Shown: in pieces, positions 9,943 through 22,118 of the stretch
Layout: each line of letters starts with the position of its first letter
Position numbering within the stretch: position 1 is the first letter of the stretch
NCBI RefSeq assembly: GCF_050003625.1
Contig: NC_134397.1
Location: forward strand, 226,238,537 to 226,302,536
From: Haematobia irritans
Lineage: Eukaryota; Arthropoda; Insecta; Diptera; Muscidae
Direction: 5' to 3'
DNA: 64,000 bases
The notes under the pieces: model-generated
The model's input: the letters and a program-made list of their open reading frames with translations, nothing else
What the model was told of the DNA's origin: nothing
The model's database searches: none
Position numbers and translations under genes: made by a program

Positions 9943-11527
9943 AAAAGGGCTGGAGGGCAATATAACAAACTGTAACTCCAATAAAAACGAAGTTTTCCAA
10001 ATAAGGCCTCGAAAACCAATTCGCCTCCTATAAACTATATGCCTAAAATGTCTCTTTATGTGGACTTCCTTATTATAAGAAAACCATCACATTGCTGATG
10101 CGACAACATCGACGGGATGACTGTTTCACATTGCCATGCATGCATTGGTCTCAAGCAGATTTCTGCATTGGATAGATGATGCTTAACTAAGCATATCGAC
10201 ACCAATAAATCATGCAATAATGTTGACGTCGTCAACTCCTTCTTCACGGAATGGTGTGTGTGCTCTTCCTATTTAAAACGACCAATCGCTCTCACATCTC
10301 TATCGCTGTCATCCAGTTAGGATATAGCGTATAGCTGAGATGTAATGCATCATTCTGTGTTACTTTATCCATGATTGCTTACCATGACAATGCAACGTTT
10401 TTCTTTTTATCAGACAACACCTACTTAAGACATTGATTGATATTTTTATTATTACAGTTTTTTTTTTTTTTTTTAAATTACAGAGAATTTTCTCAGGCTC
10501 CAATAACAAATTTGATGGAATACCTGTCGTGATTTTATTTTTATATTTTTCCCCTACAAAACATTTTAAATGGATGGGGATTATTCTTTTCCTAAGAACT
10601 TTTGCCTTTATGCCTTTAATTAAAATTATGACATCTTCAAAGTCCTTAGAGAATTCTTCATTTACTCCTCTCATGGCATTTCTACTTCACTGTACAATTG
10701 AAAAGAATCAAGTGCGGGGAAATTTCTTACAGAACATCACGTTGTGAACCACAGGGATGCTTTTAATTATCTTATTAAGTGTGGCGATACTTGTTTGCAT
10801 TATTTTTATTGCCTACCTTTCGAGTTGAGTGTCAAAGGAAAACCACCCACACAATAATGGGTCTCAAGGACAATGACAATACAAATGAAGAAGGACAATA
10901 CAAAAACAAATGTCTTGGGGCTTCTTTGACCTGTTTTTCACATCCCTTAACATCACTAACTGAGTGTAAATTTATAAGAGAATTAAAAAAAAAAACAACG
11001 TTGTTATTTTTTTCGTAAATTAACAAATGTCTAGATTCTCATGATGATTTGTAATAAAATTGAAGGATATACAGTTGCGGTAGTCGGTTGGAATTTGTTC
11101 TGTCGATATTCTTTAGAAATTTAAAAAAATAAGCTATTTATTTCTATGATTACAAACATTGTTTCGAGAAAAAGGGTAAACGACCTTGAGTTTCTGTGGG
11201 CTATCAGCCCCAATAACTCCAGACCCAAATATTCTCAATCACCTATTTGAAAATAATTTAATGGGAACAAAACATTTTGACCTTCCTATAATATAGTTTT
11301 TGGTACTTATTCCGAGCGAATTTTGTTATATTTTGTAGGGACCTATCCGGATTTAAACCAACCGGATAGATCTACATTTCATTAATCGAATTTCTATTCT
11401 ATTTTCGCAGTATATTAATAAATCTGTAAAAACAAATGCCAGTTTAAAAATCCAAATTATAACGGATACAAAGAAAAATATGACATACACAATTTTGTAT
11501 AGGAAAATAATTCGACAAAATTATCCA
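9943..11527. other. no gene recognised
   Basis: About 1.6 kb of apparently low-copy AT-rich sequence. Overlapping frames of about 104 codons lie on both strands at 10,360-10,747 and rest on poly-T/poly-A runs; I see no family. There is a TATTTAAA at about 10,269 but no supported promoter. The region could be intronic or intergenic host sequence. Confidence 0.4.
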
Positions 11528-11914
11528 CACGCAGAGAAGAAACATAATTATCATATTCGAAGAGCAAAATAATATGTTAGGAGCTATTTTTGCGGCGAAC
11601 ATGTAACATTTTCACCTGCAACCATGTTGGCCCAGTGAACATGGTTCTAAGAAAAATAAAATTGTTCTCATCAAAAATGTTATTATATTGATAAAAGGAA
11701 TTTTGTTGGAATCAAAAGACAATGGTCACGATCTAAAATGTTATGGTATTTGTCAAAAATGTTTTTCTTCCAGCTAAAAGAAAATGGTCACAGCCTAAAA
11801 AGTTTTGATCTTTATGAAAAAACTTTTTTCGTCGTCGAAAAGGGGACGCCACTTGAGAAAAAAAAAAACAAAATTAACTTTATTTATTTATTTTTATTTA
11901 TTTATAAACTAATT
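11528..11914 (+). mobile_element. 1.1-kb inverted-repeat element, copy 2, truncated
   Basis: Begins CACGCAGAGAAGAAACAT, preceded by CA, and follows copy 1 through the AACATGGTT, ATCTAAAATGTTATGG and TTTATTTATTTTTATTTATT segments. It ends abruptly at about 11,914, where a 29-bp array begins. The right inverted repeat is absent. Confidence 0.8.
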
Positions 11915-12690
11915 AAAAAAATTGGTCAAAATTTTCTATAGAAATAAAGTTTTGACAAAATTTTCTAGAGAATAAAAATTTTGATAAAAATTTTTAGTGA
12001 AATCAAATTTTGATAAAATTTTCTAGAGAAATACAATTTTGACAAAATCTTTTAGAGAATTAAAATATTGACAACATTTTCTACAGAAATAAAATTTTAT
12101 TTCCTAGAGAAATAAAATTTGGACAAAATCTTCTAGAGAAATTTTAGACAAAATTTTCTAGAAAAATAAAATGTTGACACAGTTTCAGAGAAATACGATT
12201 ATGACAATATTTTCTAGAAAAATAAAATTTTGACAAAATTTTGTACAGAAATAAAATGTTGACAAAATTTTCTAGAGAAATAAAATTTTGACAAAATTTT
12301 GTATAGAATTAAGATTTTGAAAAAAATTTCTATAGAAATAAGTTGTTGACAACATTTTCTAGAAAAAAAATTGTGACAAAATTTACTAGAGAAATAAAAT
12401 TTTGACAAAATTTTCTAAAGAAATGAAAAACTCTTCTAAAGAAACAAAATTTTGACAAAATTAAAAAAAAATTGACAAAAATTTTCTAGAGAAATACAAT
12501 TGTGACAAAATTCTCTAGAGAAATAACATTTTGACAAAATTTTCTAAAAAAATAAAATTTTGATAAAATTTTCTAGAGAAATAAAATTTTGAAAAATTTT
12601 TGATCAAGAACGTCAAAATAAAATTTGGTAGATTTTTGGTAAAATTTTGTTAAAATTTTGGTAAACTATTTTTTAAACGAGTGGCAATCG
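11915..12690 (+). repeat. 29-bp minisatellite array with terminal GGCAATCGT
   Basis: Imperfect units of TTCTAGAGAAATAAAATTTT with GACAAAA spacing, with TAGAG replacing TATAG in most copies. From about 12,600 the unique tail seen at 1,150-1,212 appears (GATCAAGAACGTCAAAATA, several TTTGGTA). It finishes with GAGTGGCAATCGTAG. The opposite terminus GGCAACCGTG borders the array at 22.6 kb, which suggests a bounded element with GGTTGCC-type ends. Confidence 0.75.
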
Positions 12691-12732
12691 TAGATGGGAC
12701 TCATTTATGTTATAAGAGAGAAATCCCTTGTT

Positions 12733-12962
12733 CCTTGGCAGCCCAGTATTTCAGGCTCACTTAGACTATTCAGCCCATTGTGATACCACAGTGGTGAACT
12801 TCTCTCCTAATGACAAGGGACCTATGGCATTCCACATTGCTGTGTAACCACTTAGAAAAACTCAGAAATGTCACCAGCATTACTGAGAGGGGATAATCCA
12901 CCGCTAAAAAATTTTGTAATGTTTAGTCGAAACTGGGTTTAAACCCATGAACCTGTGTCTAA
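12733..12962 (-). mobile_element. tRNA-derived SINE, internally deleted and 5'-truncated
   Basis: Minus-strand SINE: the tail is represented by GGCAGCCCAGTATTTCAGG and the body by TCACCAGCATTACTGAG and GATAATCCACCGCT. The B box is decayed (GGGTTTAAACCC). The head stops before the A box. Internal segments are missing (no complement of GAGCTTAACATGG; short AAGGGACCTATGG). No clear target duplication was found. Confidence 0.7.
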
Positions 12963-13054
12963 TTAATTAGATTTTCCTATCTCTAGGCACAAATCGGTTT
13001 CATTGAAATTTTTATCGAATTGTAATCAAGGACAAAAACTTTGTGTTAGGCAAA

Positions 13055-13718
13055 GGTTAGGTTAGGTTTCTCGTACCATTACGGTGATGGCTAGGTTAGG
13101 TATGGTGGCAGCCCGATGTATCAGGCTCACTTAGACAATTCAGTCCATTGTGATACCACATTGGTGAACTTCTCTCTTATTACGGAGTGCTGCCCACTTC
13201 CATGTTAAGCTCAATGAGCCACCGTGGCGCAATGGTTAGCATGCCCGCCTTGCATACACAAAGTCGTGGGTTCGATTCCTGCTGCGAACGAACACTAAAA
13301 AAATTTTTCAGCGGTGGATTATACCACCTCAGTAATGCTGGTGACATTTCTGAGGTTTCAAAGCTTCTCTAAGTGGTTTCACTGCAATGTGGAACACCGT
13401 TCGGACTCGGCTATAAAAAGGAGGTCCTTTGTCATTGAGCTTAACATGGAATCGGGCAGCACTCAGTGATAAGAGAGAAGTTCACCAATGTGGTATCAAA
13501 ATGGACTGACAAGGGACCTCCTTTTTATAGCCGAGTCCGAACGGCGTTCCACATTGCAGTGAAACCACTTAGAGAAGCTTTGAACCCTCAGAAATGTCAC
13601 CAGCATTACTGAGATGGGATAATCCACCGCTGAAAATTTTTTGGTGTTCGGTCGAAACACGAACCACGACCTTGTGTATGCAAGGCGGGCATGCTAACCA
13701 TTGGACCACGGTGGTACA
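13055..13718 (-). mobile_element. tRNA-derived SINE, split by an inverted SINE
   Basis: Outer minus-strand SINE in two parts. 13,055-13,215 is the tail side, including GGTTAGGTTAGG, GGTACC-containing extra tail and TCAGGCTCACTTAGAC. 13,508-13,718 is the body and tRNA-like head, ending ACCACGGTGG. GTGTTAGGCAAA is duplicated at 13,043-13,054 and 13,719-13,730. This 12-bp target duplication proves the two parts are one insertion. Confidence 0.85.
13216..13507 (+). mobile_element. SINE inserted in opposite orientation within a SINE
   Basis: Plus-strand SINE starting GAGCCACCGTGGCGCAATGG, with B box GGTTCGATTCC and an intact body to ATGTGGTATCAAAATGGACTG. It lacks the final 60 bp and the CCTAA tail. 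It therefore either lost its 3' end after insertion or arose by a recombination or inversion event. With the outer halves it forms long inverted repeats on both sides. Confidence 0.75.
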
Positions 13719-13730
13719 GTGTTAGGCAAA

Positions 13731-15052
13731 ACTTGCGTTCATATTGTAAGGACAATAAATCTATGAACTTACGACACTATTTTTTCAGTGTAAGATAACC
13801 AAACGATTGACAATCTTAAGCCTTGACGTATCATATTTATTAATGTATGATAATTATAAATTATAATATAACATATTTATCTAATTAATGTCATAACATA
13901 CACATAATATGCTAAGGATTAACGCTTTAGTTAAATTGAATTAACCTTACCCAAGCCAAAATAGCATATCCTTAAAGCCATCAAAACCATATCCCTGTTC
14001 GATTATAGTCCTTACAATTTAAAGCTTTCAATAGCCCTTAATTTTTGTAAAATATTTTAAAGATCTCTACCGACACCACTCATTATTCACTCAAATATGC
14101 CCACATTCACCTATCCCATAGAGGGTTTTTACTCATGCTGTGAAAAGACTAGATAATTTGAGGTTGAGCATCCCTTCCGCTTCAGCATCTCGACATCACA
14201 CTTTGAAATTAGTATTTTAATCCCTTTTTAGGTTTAACCATCCTGGTGGGTTGTTTCCCAATCCTTGTTATAACAAAGCATAACGCTCATGAAATGTGGG
14301 GTTTTGTTGATAGAGCTATTAAGGATCTAAAGTGTCTAACCCTTCATCGTTTGGTCTACCCTGGAGTTGGAGTGTCCTATTTTGGAGGACTTTGTAAATT
14401 TTAAGACTTATGTTTGTTGTTATTTTTAAGTATGAAAAGGTTATGTTTGAAAATATCCCATAAGGATGGTCGAATGTTTAAATATGTCTCCATGTGTGTA
14501 TGTGTGTGTGTGTCTATATATATGACCCAATGTCTGTGTAAAATATTTGTATGTTGGTCTATCTTATTAGTAAATAAGTAGCCATGAAGGATATGGTGTT
14601 GAAAGCCAAGGAAATTTCTTTAATTTGTCTACTCGATTTAGTCTCATTAACAAATTTTACTGAAGCAATTAGTAAACGAGCTCACGCATCGAATGATAAA
14701 TGGTGTGCCATTCGAAAAGCAAGTAGACTTGAAATTTTTCAACATTTCAACATTCCATTATGGTAGTTTTCATGCCATATGAATATTGTATTGTAGTAGT
14801 AAATGATTTTTCTCGGACCAGAACATTACACACACGTGAAATAAATTAATGGAAAAACTATAAACACTAATGGGAAAAGTTTGTTTCATAATAAATCCAA
14901 AGTTAGATAATGAATATTTTTAAATGATTATATTTAGTATCTTCGAAAAAACTGGTTTATTTTTACAAAAAACTATAGTCCAATGTTATTCTACTTTTAG
15001 AGATTAGAGTTTTGCCTCTAAAATTAAAAATAATATTAGGTAATTTAAAAGT
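13731..15052. other. no gene recognised
   Basis: About 1.3 kb of apparently low-copy sequence. A transposon-like end (TTTTTTCAGTGTAAG) lies at about 13,780. Short TG and TA runs lie at 14,493-14,522. A 60-codon frame at 14,584 has no known domain. No supported feature otherwise. Confidence 0.4.
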
Positions 15053-17103
15053 TATGTATAGGTAAGTCTACAAATAATTTCGTATCGATATGGACTTTTG
15101 CGCGGTACGTGGAGAGCCAGAATTTAAATATTGGGGTCGCCTTATATGAGGGCTACAATTATGAACTTGATATGCACCAATTTATGTGTGATTGGGATCG
15201 ATTTATTTGAGGGCTATATATAAGTATAGACCGATATGGACCTAGTTAGGCATGGTTGTTAATTGTCATATACTAGCACAATGTACCAAATTTCAACTGA
15301 CTCGGATGAAATTTGCTCCTCACGCACAGAAAAAACATGTTTGGACATGGTTGCCGCATCCATTTAATGCTTATCTAGAGTAGGTAATTGTCACGAAAAC
15401 CATGTGTTTTGTCTTTGTAAAAATAATTTTCGAGCGGAGAAAAATATATGTTGGCAATAAGCATTTAAATGGTTCTCAAATGCCGCAAACATGCTCTATT
15501 ATTTAAATGATAGAATTTGAGACCATTACATGGTCGGGAAAATCATGTACCTGACCATTAAATTTTTTTACTTTTTTGCAGAGAAAAAAGTATTTTTATA
15601 GGTTAAGTATAGACATATCTAGAACCATTACATGACCATAAAGACCATGTACATTGTTTTCGTCACAATTTAATTTTTTTAACTTGTTTGCAGTGAAAGA
15701 ATTTTATAAAAACATTGAACAGGTACACACGATTTTCATTTTGAGCGTCAGTCGTGTGTTGATTGTTTCTTGGGAATGGGCGGAGAATACGGAATTATTG
15801 TGTTTTGTGTTAATTTATTTATTCAGAAGTGGCACGTGGTTTTATGTGAACACAAAAACGAAAGTGTAATTGAAAAAAAAAAATTACCTGATTTTTGTTC
15901 TACATTTTGATATATGGTATCATTTATTTGCAGTTACATGATGTCTGCGTTGATGGGCACGAGGTAAATATGGAATGAATACTTATTGTTGAAATTGAAC
16001 CAAAATGGAATGTGTAAAAATTATGTGAAGTTTGCTTGCACGACATTATAAATACAAATAAACAATGAATTAATTTATAAATAAATAAAAACAAATAAAT
16101 AAAGTTAATTTTGTGTTTTATTTTCTCAAAAAAGTTTTAAAAAATCAAAACATTTTAGGTTGTGACCATGTTCTTTTAACTGGAAGAAAAACATTTTTGA
16201 CGAATACCATAACATTTTAGATCGTGACCATTGTCTTTTAATGGGAACAAAATTCTTTTTATCAATATAATAACATTTTAGATGAGGACAATTTTATTTT
16301 TCTTAGAACCATGTTCACTGAGCCAACATGGTTACAGGTGAAAATGTTACATGGTCGCCGCAAAAATAGCTCCAATCATATTATTTTGCTCTTCGAATAT
16401 GATTGTGACAATCATGTTTCTTCTCTGCGTGCTCCAAGAGGCTCCAAAACCAAATCTGGGAATGGGTTTATAGGGGGCTAATATACAATTATGGATTGAT
16501 ATGAACCAATTCCTGCATTGTTGTTGGATACCATATACTAACATCACGTACCAAATTTCAACCGAATCGTATGAATTTTGCTCTTCCAAGGGGCTCCGGA
16601 GGTCAAATCTAGGGATCGGTTTATATGGGGACTATATATAATTATGGACCGATTTCGACCAATTTTTGCATGGGTGTTAGAGATCATATACTAACACCAT
16701 GTCCAAATTTCAGCCGGGTTGGATGAAATTTTCTTCTCTTAGAGGCTCCGCAAGCCAAATCTGGGGATCGAATTATATGGGGGCTATATATAATTATGGA
16801 CCGATGTGACCAATTTTTGCATGGTCATTAGAGACCATATACAAACACCATGTACCAAATTTCAGGCTGATCGGATGACATTTGCTTCTCTTAAAGGCTC
16901 CGCAAGCCCAATCGGGGGATCAGTTTATATGGGGGCTATATATAATTATTGACCGATGTGGACCAATTTTTGCACAGATGTTAGAGATCATATACTAACA
17001 CCGTGTCCCAAATGTCAGCCGGATCGGATGAAATTTTCTTCTCTTAGAGGCTCCGCAAGCCAAATCTGGGGATCGGTTTATATGGGGGCTATATATAATT
17101 ATG
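15053..17103 (-). mobile_element. HINE family B, reversed, lacking both ends
   Basis: The complement of family B central repeats, for example CTATATATAATTATGGACCG and GGGGATCGGTTTATATGG repeated at about 150-bp spacing. It is split by a 1,111-bp inverted-repeat element at 15,321. The intact copy at 24,240 supplies the empty site, and the two flanks join perfectly after removing one CT. The 5' and 3' termini are missing. A forward family B element starts 81 bp further on. Confidence 0.8.
15321..16431 (-). mobile_element. 1.1-kb inverted-repeat element, copy 3 (CT duplication)
   Basis: Reverse-oriented full copy of the element at 4,840. It starts CACGCACAGAAAAAACATG and ends CATGTTTCTTCTCTGCGTG. 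The duplicated dinucleotide CT lies at 15,319-15,320 and 16,432-16,433. Comparison with the uninterrupted HINE-B sequence (complement of 24,235-24,275) confirms a 2-bp target duplication. No intact transposase frame is present. Confidence 0.85.
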
Positions 17104-17184
17104 GAGCTATCTAACGGTGGAAAATAAACAAAAATTACAAAGGGATCTCCATAAAAACTAACGAAAGGGCACTATACTCTTTTT

Positions 17185-18548
17185 ATACCCTCCACCATAG
17201 GATGGGGGTATATTAACTTTGTCATTCCATTTGTAACACATCGAAATATTGCACAAAGACCCCATAAAGTATATATATTCTGGGTCGTGGTGAAATTCTG
17301 AGTCGATCTGAGCATGTCCGTCCGTCTGTTGAAATCACGCTAACTTCTGAACGAAAGAAGCTATCGACTTGAAACTTGGCACAAGTAGTTGTTATTGATG
17401 TAGGTCGGATGGTATTGCAAATGGGCCATATCGGTCCACTTTTACGTATAGCCTCCATATAAACGGTCCCCCAAATTTGCAGACCCTCTAAGAGAAGCAA
17501 ATTTCATCCGATCCGGCTGAAATTTGGTACATGGTGTTAGTATATGGTCTCTAACAACCATGCACAAATTGGTCCACATCGGTCCATAATTATATATAGC
17601 CCCATATAAACCGATCGCCAGATTTGACCTCCGGACCCTCTTGGAAGACCAAAATTCATCTGATTCAGTTGAAATTTGGTACATGGTGTTAATATATGGC
17701 CTCAAACTCCCATGCAAAAATTGGTCGAAATCGGTCCATAATTATATAGGCCCCATATAAACCGATCCCCAGATTTGACCTCCAGAGCCCCTTGGAAGAG
17801 CAAAATGCTTCCCATTCGGTTAAAATTTGGTACGTGATGTTAGTATATGGTATCCAACAACCATGCAGGAATTGGTTCCTATCAGCCCATAGTTATATAT
17901 AGCTCCCATATAAACCGATCCCCAGATTTGACCTTTTGGAGAAGCAAAATTCATCCGATCTGCTTGAAATTTGGTACGTGGTGATCGTATATGATATTTA
18001 ACAACCATGCCAAAAGTGGTCCATATCAGTCCATAATCATATATAGCCCCATATAAACCTATCCCGAGATTTGGGTTTGGAGCCTCTTGGAGGAGCAAAT
18101 TTTATCCGAGTGAGTTGAAATTTGGTACATTGTGCAAGTATATGGTCGTTAACAACCATGCCTAACTAGGTCCATATCGGTCTATAGTTATATATATCCC
18201 TCAGATAAATCGATTTCCAATCACATAAAAATTGGTCCATATCAAGTTCACAATTTTATATAGCCCCCATATAAGTGACCCCCATATTTCAATTCTGACT
18301 CTCTACGTACCGTGCAAATGTCCCTATCGATTCGTAATTATTTGTGGACTTACCGTACATAACATAACTAATATATATCACGTATGGACTAACTCAAAAT
18401 TTAGAAAACGATGTTAAGAAGTTTTAAGATACCACAACCCAAGTATTTCGATTGTGGATGACAGTCTTTCGTAGAAGTTTCTACGCAATCCATGGTGGAG
18501 GGTACATAAGATTCGGCCTGGCCGAACTTACGGCTGTATATACTTGTT
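17185..18548 (+). mobile_element. HINE family B, complete
   Basis: The 5' end TATACCCTCCACCATAGG is followed by GGGTATATTAACTTTGTC, AGACCCCATAAAGTATAT, GAGTCGATCTGAGCATGTCC and a short GTCCGTCTGTTG block. This order resembles Drosophila DINE-1/mini-me elements. Central repeats (CCCATATAAACCGATC at 17,601, 17,752, 17,905 and 18,048) have a spacing of about 150 bp. The 3' end has ATCCATGGTGGAGGGTAC, the hairpin TTCGGCCTGGCCGAA and TATATACTTGTTT. No protein is encoded. Confidence 0.85.
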
Positions 18549-18881
18549 TTTTTTTTTTCAAATGTCTATTCTCTTGTTTCCGAATGTCTATTCTCTTTAC
18601 TCCGAATACTCATTCTAATATTCAAATTAAATTATATTTAGACTTAAGCATATCAAATTTTTGGCCTTATCATAAAACAGTTTTCCGAAACAACATACAA
18701 TTTCGGTTTCACAGAAATTTCTCTCTTTGATTCTCTCGCTGAGTTATGTTGATATCTTTCGTCAACCTCCCGGTTTCCATCTCTATACTCTCTTTATGTC
18801 GCTCTCTGAATAAAATATTACAACATATATATGTTTACTCGAAATTTGTAAATTTATATACGGTTACATTCATACATATTA

Positions 18882-19131
18882 CACCCAGAGAAGGAATATG
18901 ATCACCTCAAACATGTTTTAAGAGCAAAATATTATTTTTGGGTGGTGACTATGTAACATGGTTTTCGCAACCATGTTATTTTCTCGGAAAGCATGTATCT
19001 GATTTCGGCAAGCAGGTTATATTTGACGAGAAAATACGATTTTAGTGACAAACATGTTACATGGTTACCATACAAAAATAACATTTTGCTCTTGAAACAT
19101 GTTTGAGGTGATCATATTCCTTCTCTGCGTG
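18882..19131. mobile_element. 250-bp palindromic MITE (TA duplication)
   Basis: Both ends carry inverted repeats of about 48 bp beginning CACCCAGAGAAGGAATATG (left; the right end complemented begins CACGCAGAGAAGG) and including GATCACCTCAAACATGTTT. It is flanked by TA at 18,880-18,881 and 19,132-19,133. The terminal CACGCAGAGAAG motif is shared with the 1.1-kb family, so it is probably a short member of the same superfamily. The interior is AACATGGTT-type sequence. Confidence 0.8.
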
Positions 19132-20788
19132 TATTTTTATGAAACATTCATGCCCCAAACATAATATATTCTAACAAATTAACATATGTGTCTCAAACAT
19201 TTAGTGTTAGTTTAGGAACATTGCATGTTTGCACTTAAATATATTGTGTTTAAAAATTGTGCCCGAAACACATTTTGTTTATATCGGAACATATGAAAAA
19301 TATATTTTTCTAACAATGTATAAGTTTAGTATAATAAATTTTAGCTAGGGAGGGCTATGGCCCCCCTAGGAAAAATGTCTAACTACGCTAATGTATATAA
19401 CGTTATAGTAAATTATACATTATATACTTTGAATGCAACTCTTTTAACTAAGCTCTTTTTGTTTGCTTTAAAAATATATGGATGTTATCAATTTGGGTTA
19501 TATTTTCTTTTGACAATTGCTTAACATCTGTTTCGATTTTTGTCATATTGAAGGAAAAAATGCATATTTGCTTTCCACATTCAATATTGACTTTAGAGAC
19601 AAAACTACAGATAGCCCATTGTTAAGTGAAAGCGACAAAAGTGAAAATTCAATTAAAATTATTACGAGGTCATGTAACATATGTTGAAATATCAACATTT
19701 AAATTGACATTTTATTTGCTCATCCGGATTTGTATCAGCAGAATATAAAATCTTTAAATATCTTGAAAAAAAAAGAAAAACAATAAACGAATCTATGTAA
19801 AGAAACATGAAATAACCAATAAGCAAGACAGAAACAATAGATTATAAAAATGTCCAAGATATTTTATAGTCTTTTCCCACTAACAAAGTTTACCTCAACT
19901 ACTAACCATATAAGACCTTAGAGGGTAGCCTCTTCTTTGCGTAGGTACTGTAATACTCGTACATACGAATCGGATTACAATCCATTTCTCTAAATTATAA
20001 CTGTTTGTCGAGTTATAAAGAATCACATGAAATCCCCGAGTGTAGATGGAATAAAAAGACACTCACTAATGTGTTATGGCTTTAACGCATTTTTACTGCC
20101 GAACTGTGGTAACCAATAAACAAACGAACATCAATCAACTTTGATTTATACTCGTACACGAGACCATAAAAGTGAATCCTCACTCAATAAAATAAAAAAA
20201 AGGGAGAAGAACATCAACTTATAAATACTCATCTGCTCTAGGAATGTTGCTCCCCTCGCCTTGCCCATATCTAAACCACATAGTGTCTCAGAGGCAAACC
20301 AAAGCTTATAAATAAACAAACAAATAACTTAGCTTTGTGTACACATTTCGATATGAAGCTAACGTGTAACGTGTAAGAAGGATAAGAGAATAGAAGAACA
20401 TCGATGCTTGGGATGCTTGCATTCTCGTTCATAAACATCGTTTGTGTTAGTTTGTTTGTTTAGTACAAGAAGAGAGTGTATTTGTTACATCGTTATTCTC
20501 AGGAGTAAACGATGTTTGTGGATTTTCAAAGGTAAACAAACAACAATAAGAACATCACCAATAACAAAATATCTACGTCTATATGTAGAGACAATCAAAT
20601 ATACACACACATACGCTCTCTTACACTTAGGTTAACATTTGTTTGATGTTATATCTATGGCACTGCATTGCCATTAAGTTTTATTGATTCGAAATGTGGC
20701 TGTTTGGTAATACACCACACGCACATACTGAAGCTTCTCAACCATATGGGGTTAAGACAACTAGGATATAATCATCGTAAGGCCTTTT
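19132..20788. other. no gene recognised
   Basis: About 1.65 kb with no recognisable repeat or coding domain. It is AT-rich with AAACAAACAAA-type runs near 20,310-20,330. This is one of the few stretches that may be unique host sequence, intronic or intergenic. Confidence 0.4.
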
Positions 20789-22118
20789 TATACCCTAAAC
20801 CACATAGTGGTTTGGGTATAATAAGTTTGATCGGCCAAAAAATGTGCCTACCAGAAATATTGATTTTAGACCCCATAAAATATATACCGATCGACTCAGA
20901 ATCACCTCCTGAGTCGATCTAGCGCTTGGTGTCCGTCCGTCCGTCTGTCCATGTATTTGTTGTTCACAGGATTCCGGTCGCAATTATTAACCGATTTTGA
21001 TGAAATTTGGTACAGGGAGTTTTTTGGGCACAAGGACGAACACTATTGAATTTGGAAATCGGATCAAATTTAGATATAGCTCCCATATATATGTATCGCC
21101 CGATTTCGACAAATGGGGTCACGTTGCGCGTTTTTGCAAATGCATCGTCACCAAATTTGGCAAAAGGTAATCTTTTCCATCGCCCTTCAAGCCTGCAAAA
21201 TTTCATCCAAATCGGTTCAGATTTAGATATAGCTCCCATATATATGTATCACACGATTTTCCCAAATTTGGCCACAAAACCCTTATTTATCAACCGATCT
21301 GACCCAAATTTGGCTAAATGTAGTCTTCTGTAGCACTTACTATATGTGCAAAAAATCATCGAAATCGGTTCAGATGTAGATATAGCTCCCATATATATGT
21401 ACCGCCCGATTTTTCTAAATTTGGCCATAAAACCCTTATTCATCAACCGATCTGACCCAAATTTGGCTAAATGTAGTCTTCTATAGCACTTACTATATGT
21501 GCAAAAAATCATCGAAATCGGTTCAGATTTAGATATAGCTCCCATATATATGTATAACACGATTTTCCCAAATTTGGCCATAGAACCCTTATTTATTAAC
21601 CGATCTTACTAAAAGTTGGCTAGATCCAGTCCTCTATAGTACTAACTATATGTGCAAAATTTCATCGAAATCGGTTCAGATGTAGATATAGCTCCCATAT
21701 ATGTATCACCCGATTTTGAAAAATTCGCCCCTAATAACCTTATGTTTGACCATAGAGGCCTCATTTCTTAACTGATCTTACTCAAATCTTGCACAAGGTA
21801 ACCTTTTGTGGTATTAATCAAACCCGCAAAATATTATGCAATATGGTTCAGATTTAGATATAGCTTCCATATATATGCATCGCTCTATTTTCCCAAATTT
21901 GGCCATAATACTCTTATTTATTAACCAATGTTACTCAAATTTCAAATTTTGATGTACTAGCCGATCGTATTTATACGTACTTGTAGCTTTTACATAAGAA
22001 TATTGCTCGATTTTTACAAATTTTGATTTATTACCCACACTAATTTAACGATTTTCTCTTTTTTAATAATGGGCTCAATATTAGTGGCATACTAACTCCG
22101 TAGGTGCAATATCAACAC

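Noticed and set aside
10256..10330. TATTTAAA and downstream CCAGTTAG as a TATA/initiator pair.
   Set aside because: The spacing is about 45 bp rather than about 30, and no open frame or splice structure follows.
10360..10747. Overlapping 104-codon frames on both strands.
   Set aside because: They overlap each other, run through poly-T/poly-A, and show no family resemblance.
13216..13290. Possible tRNA gene (A and B boxes present).
   Set aside because: The sequence is the head of a dispersed SINE; the acceptor stem does not close, and the same head occurs in several copies with the SINE body attached.
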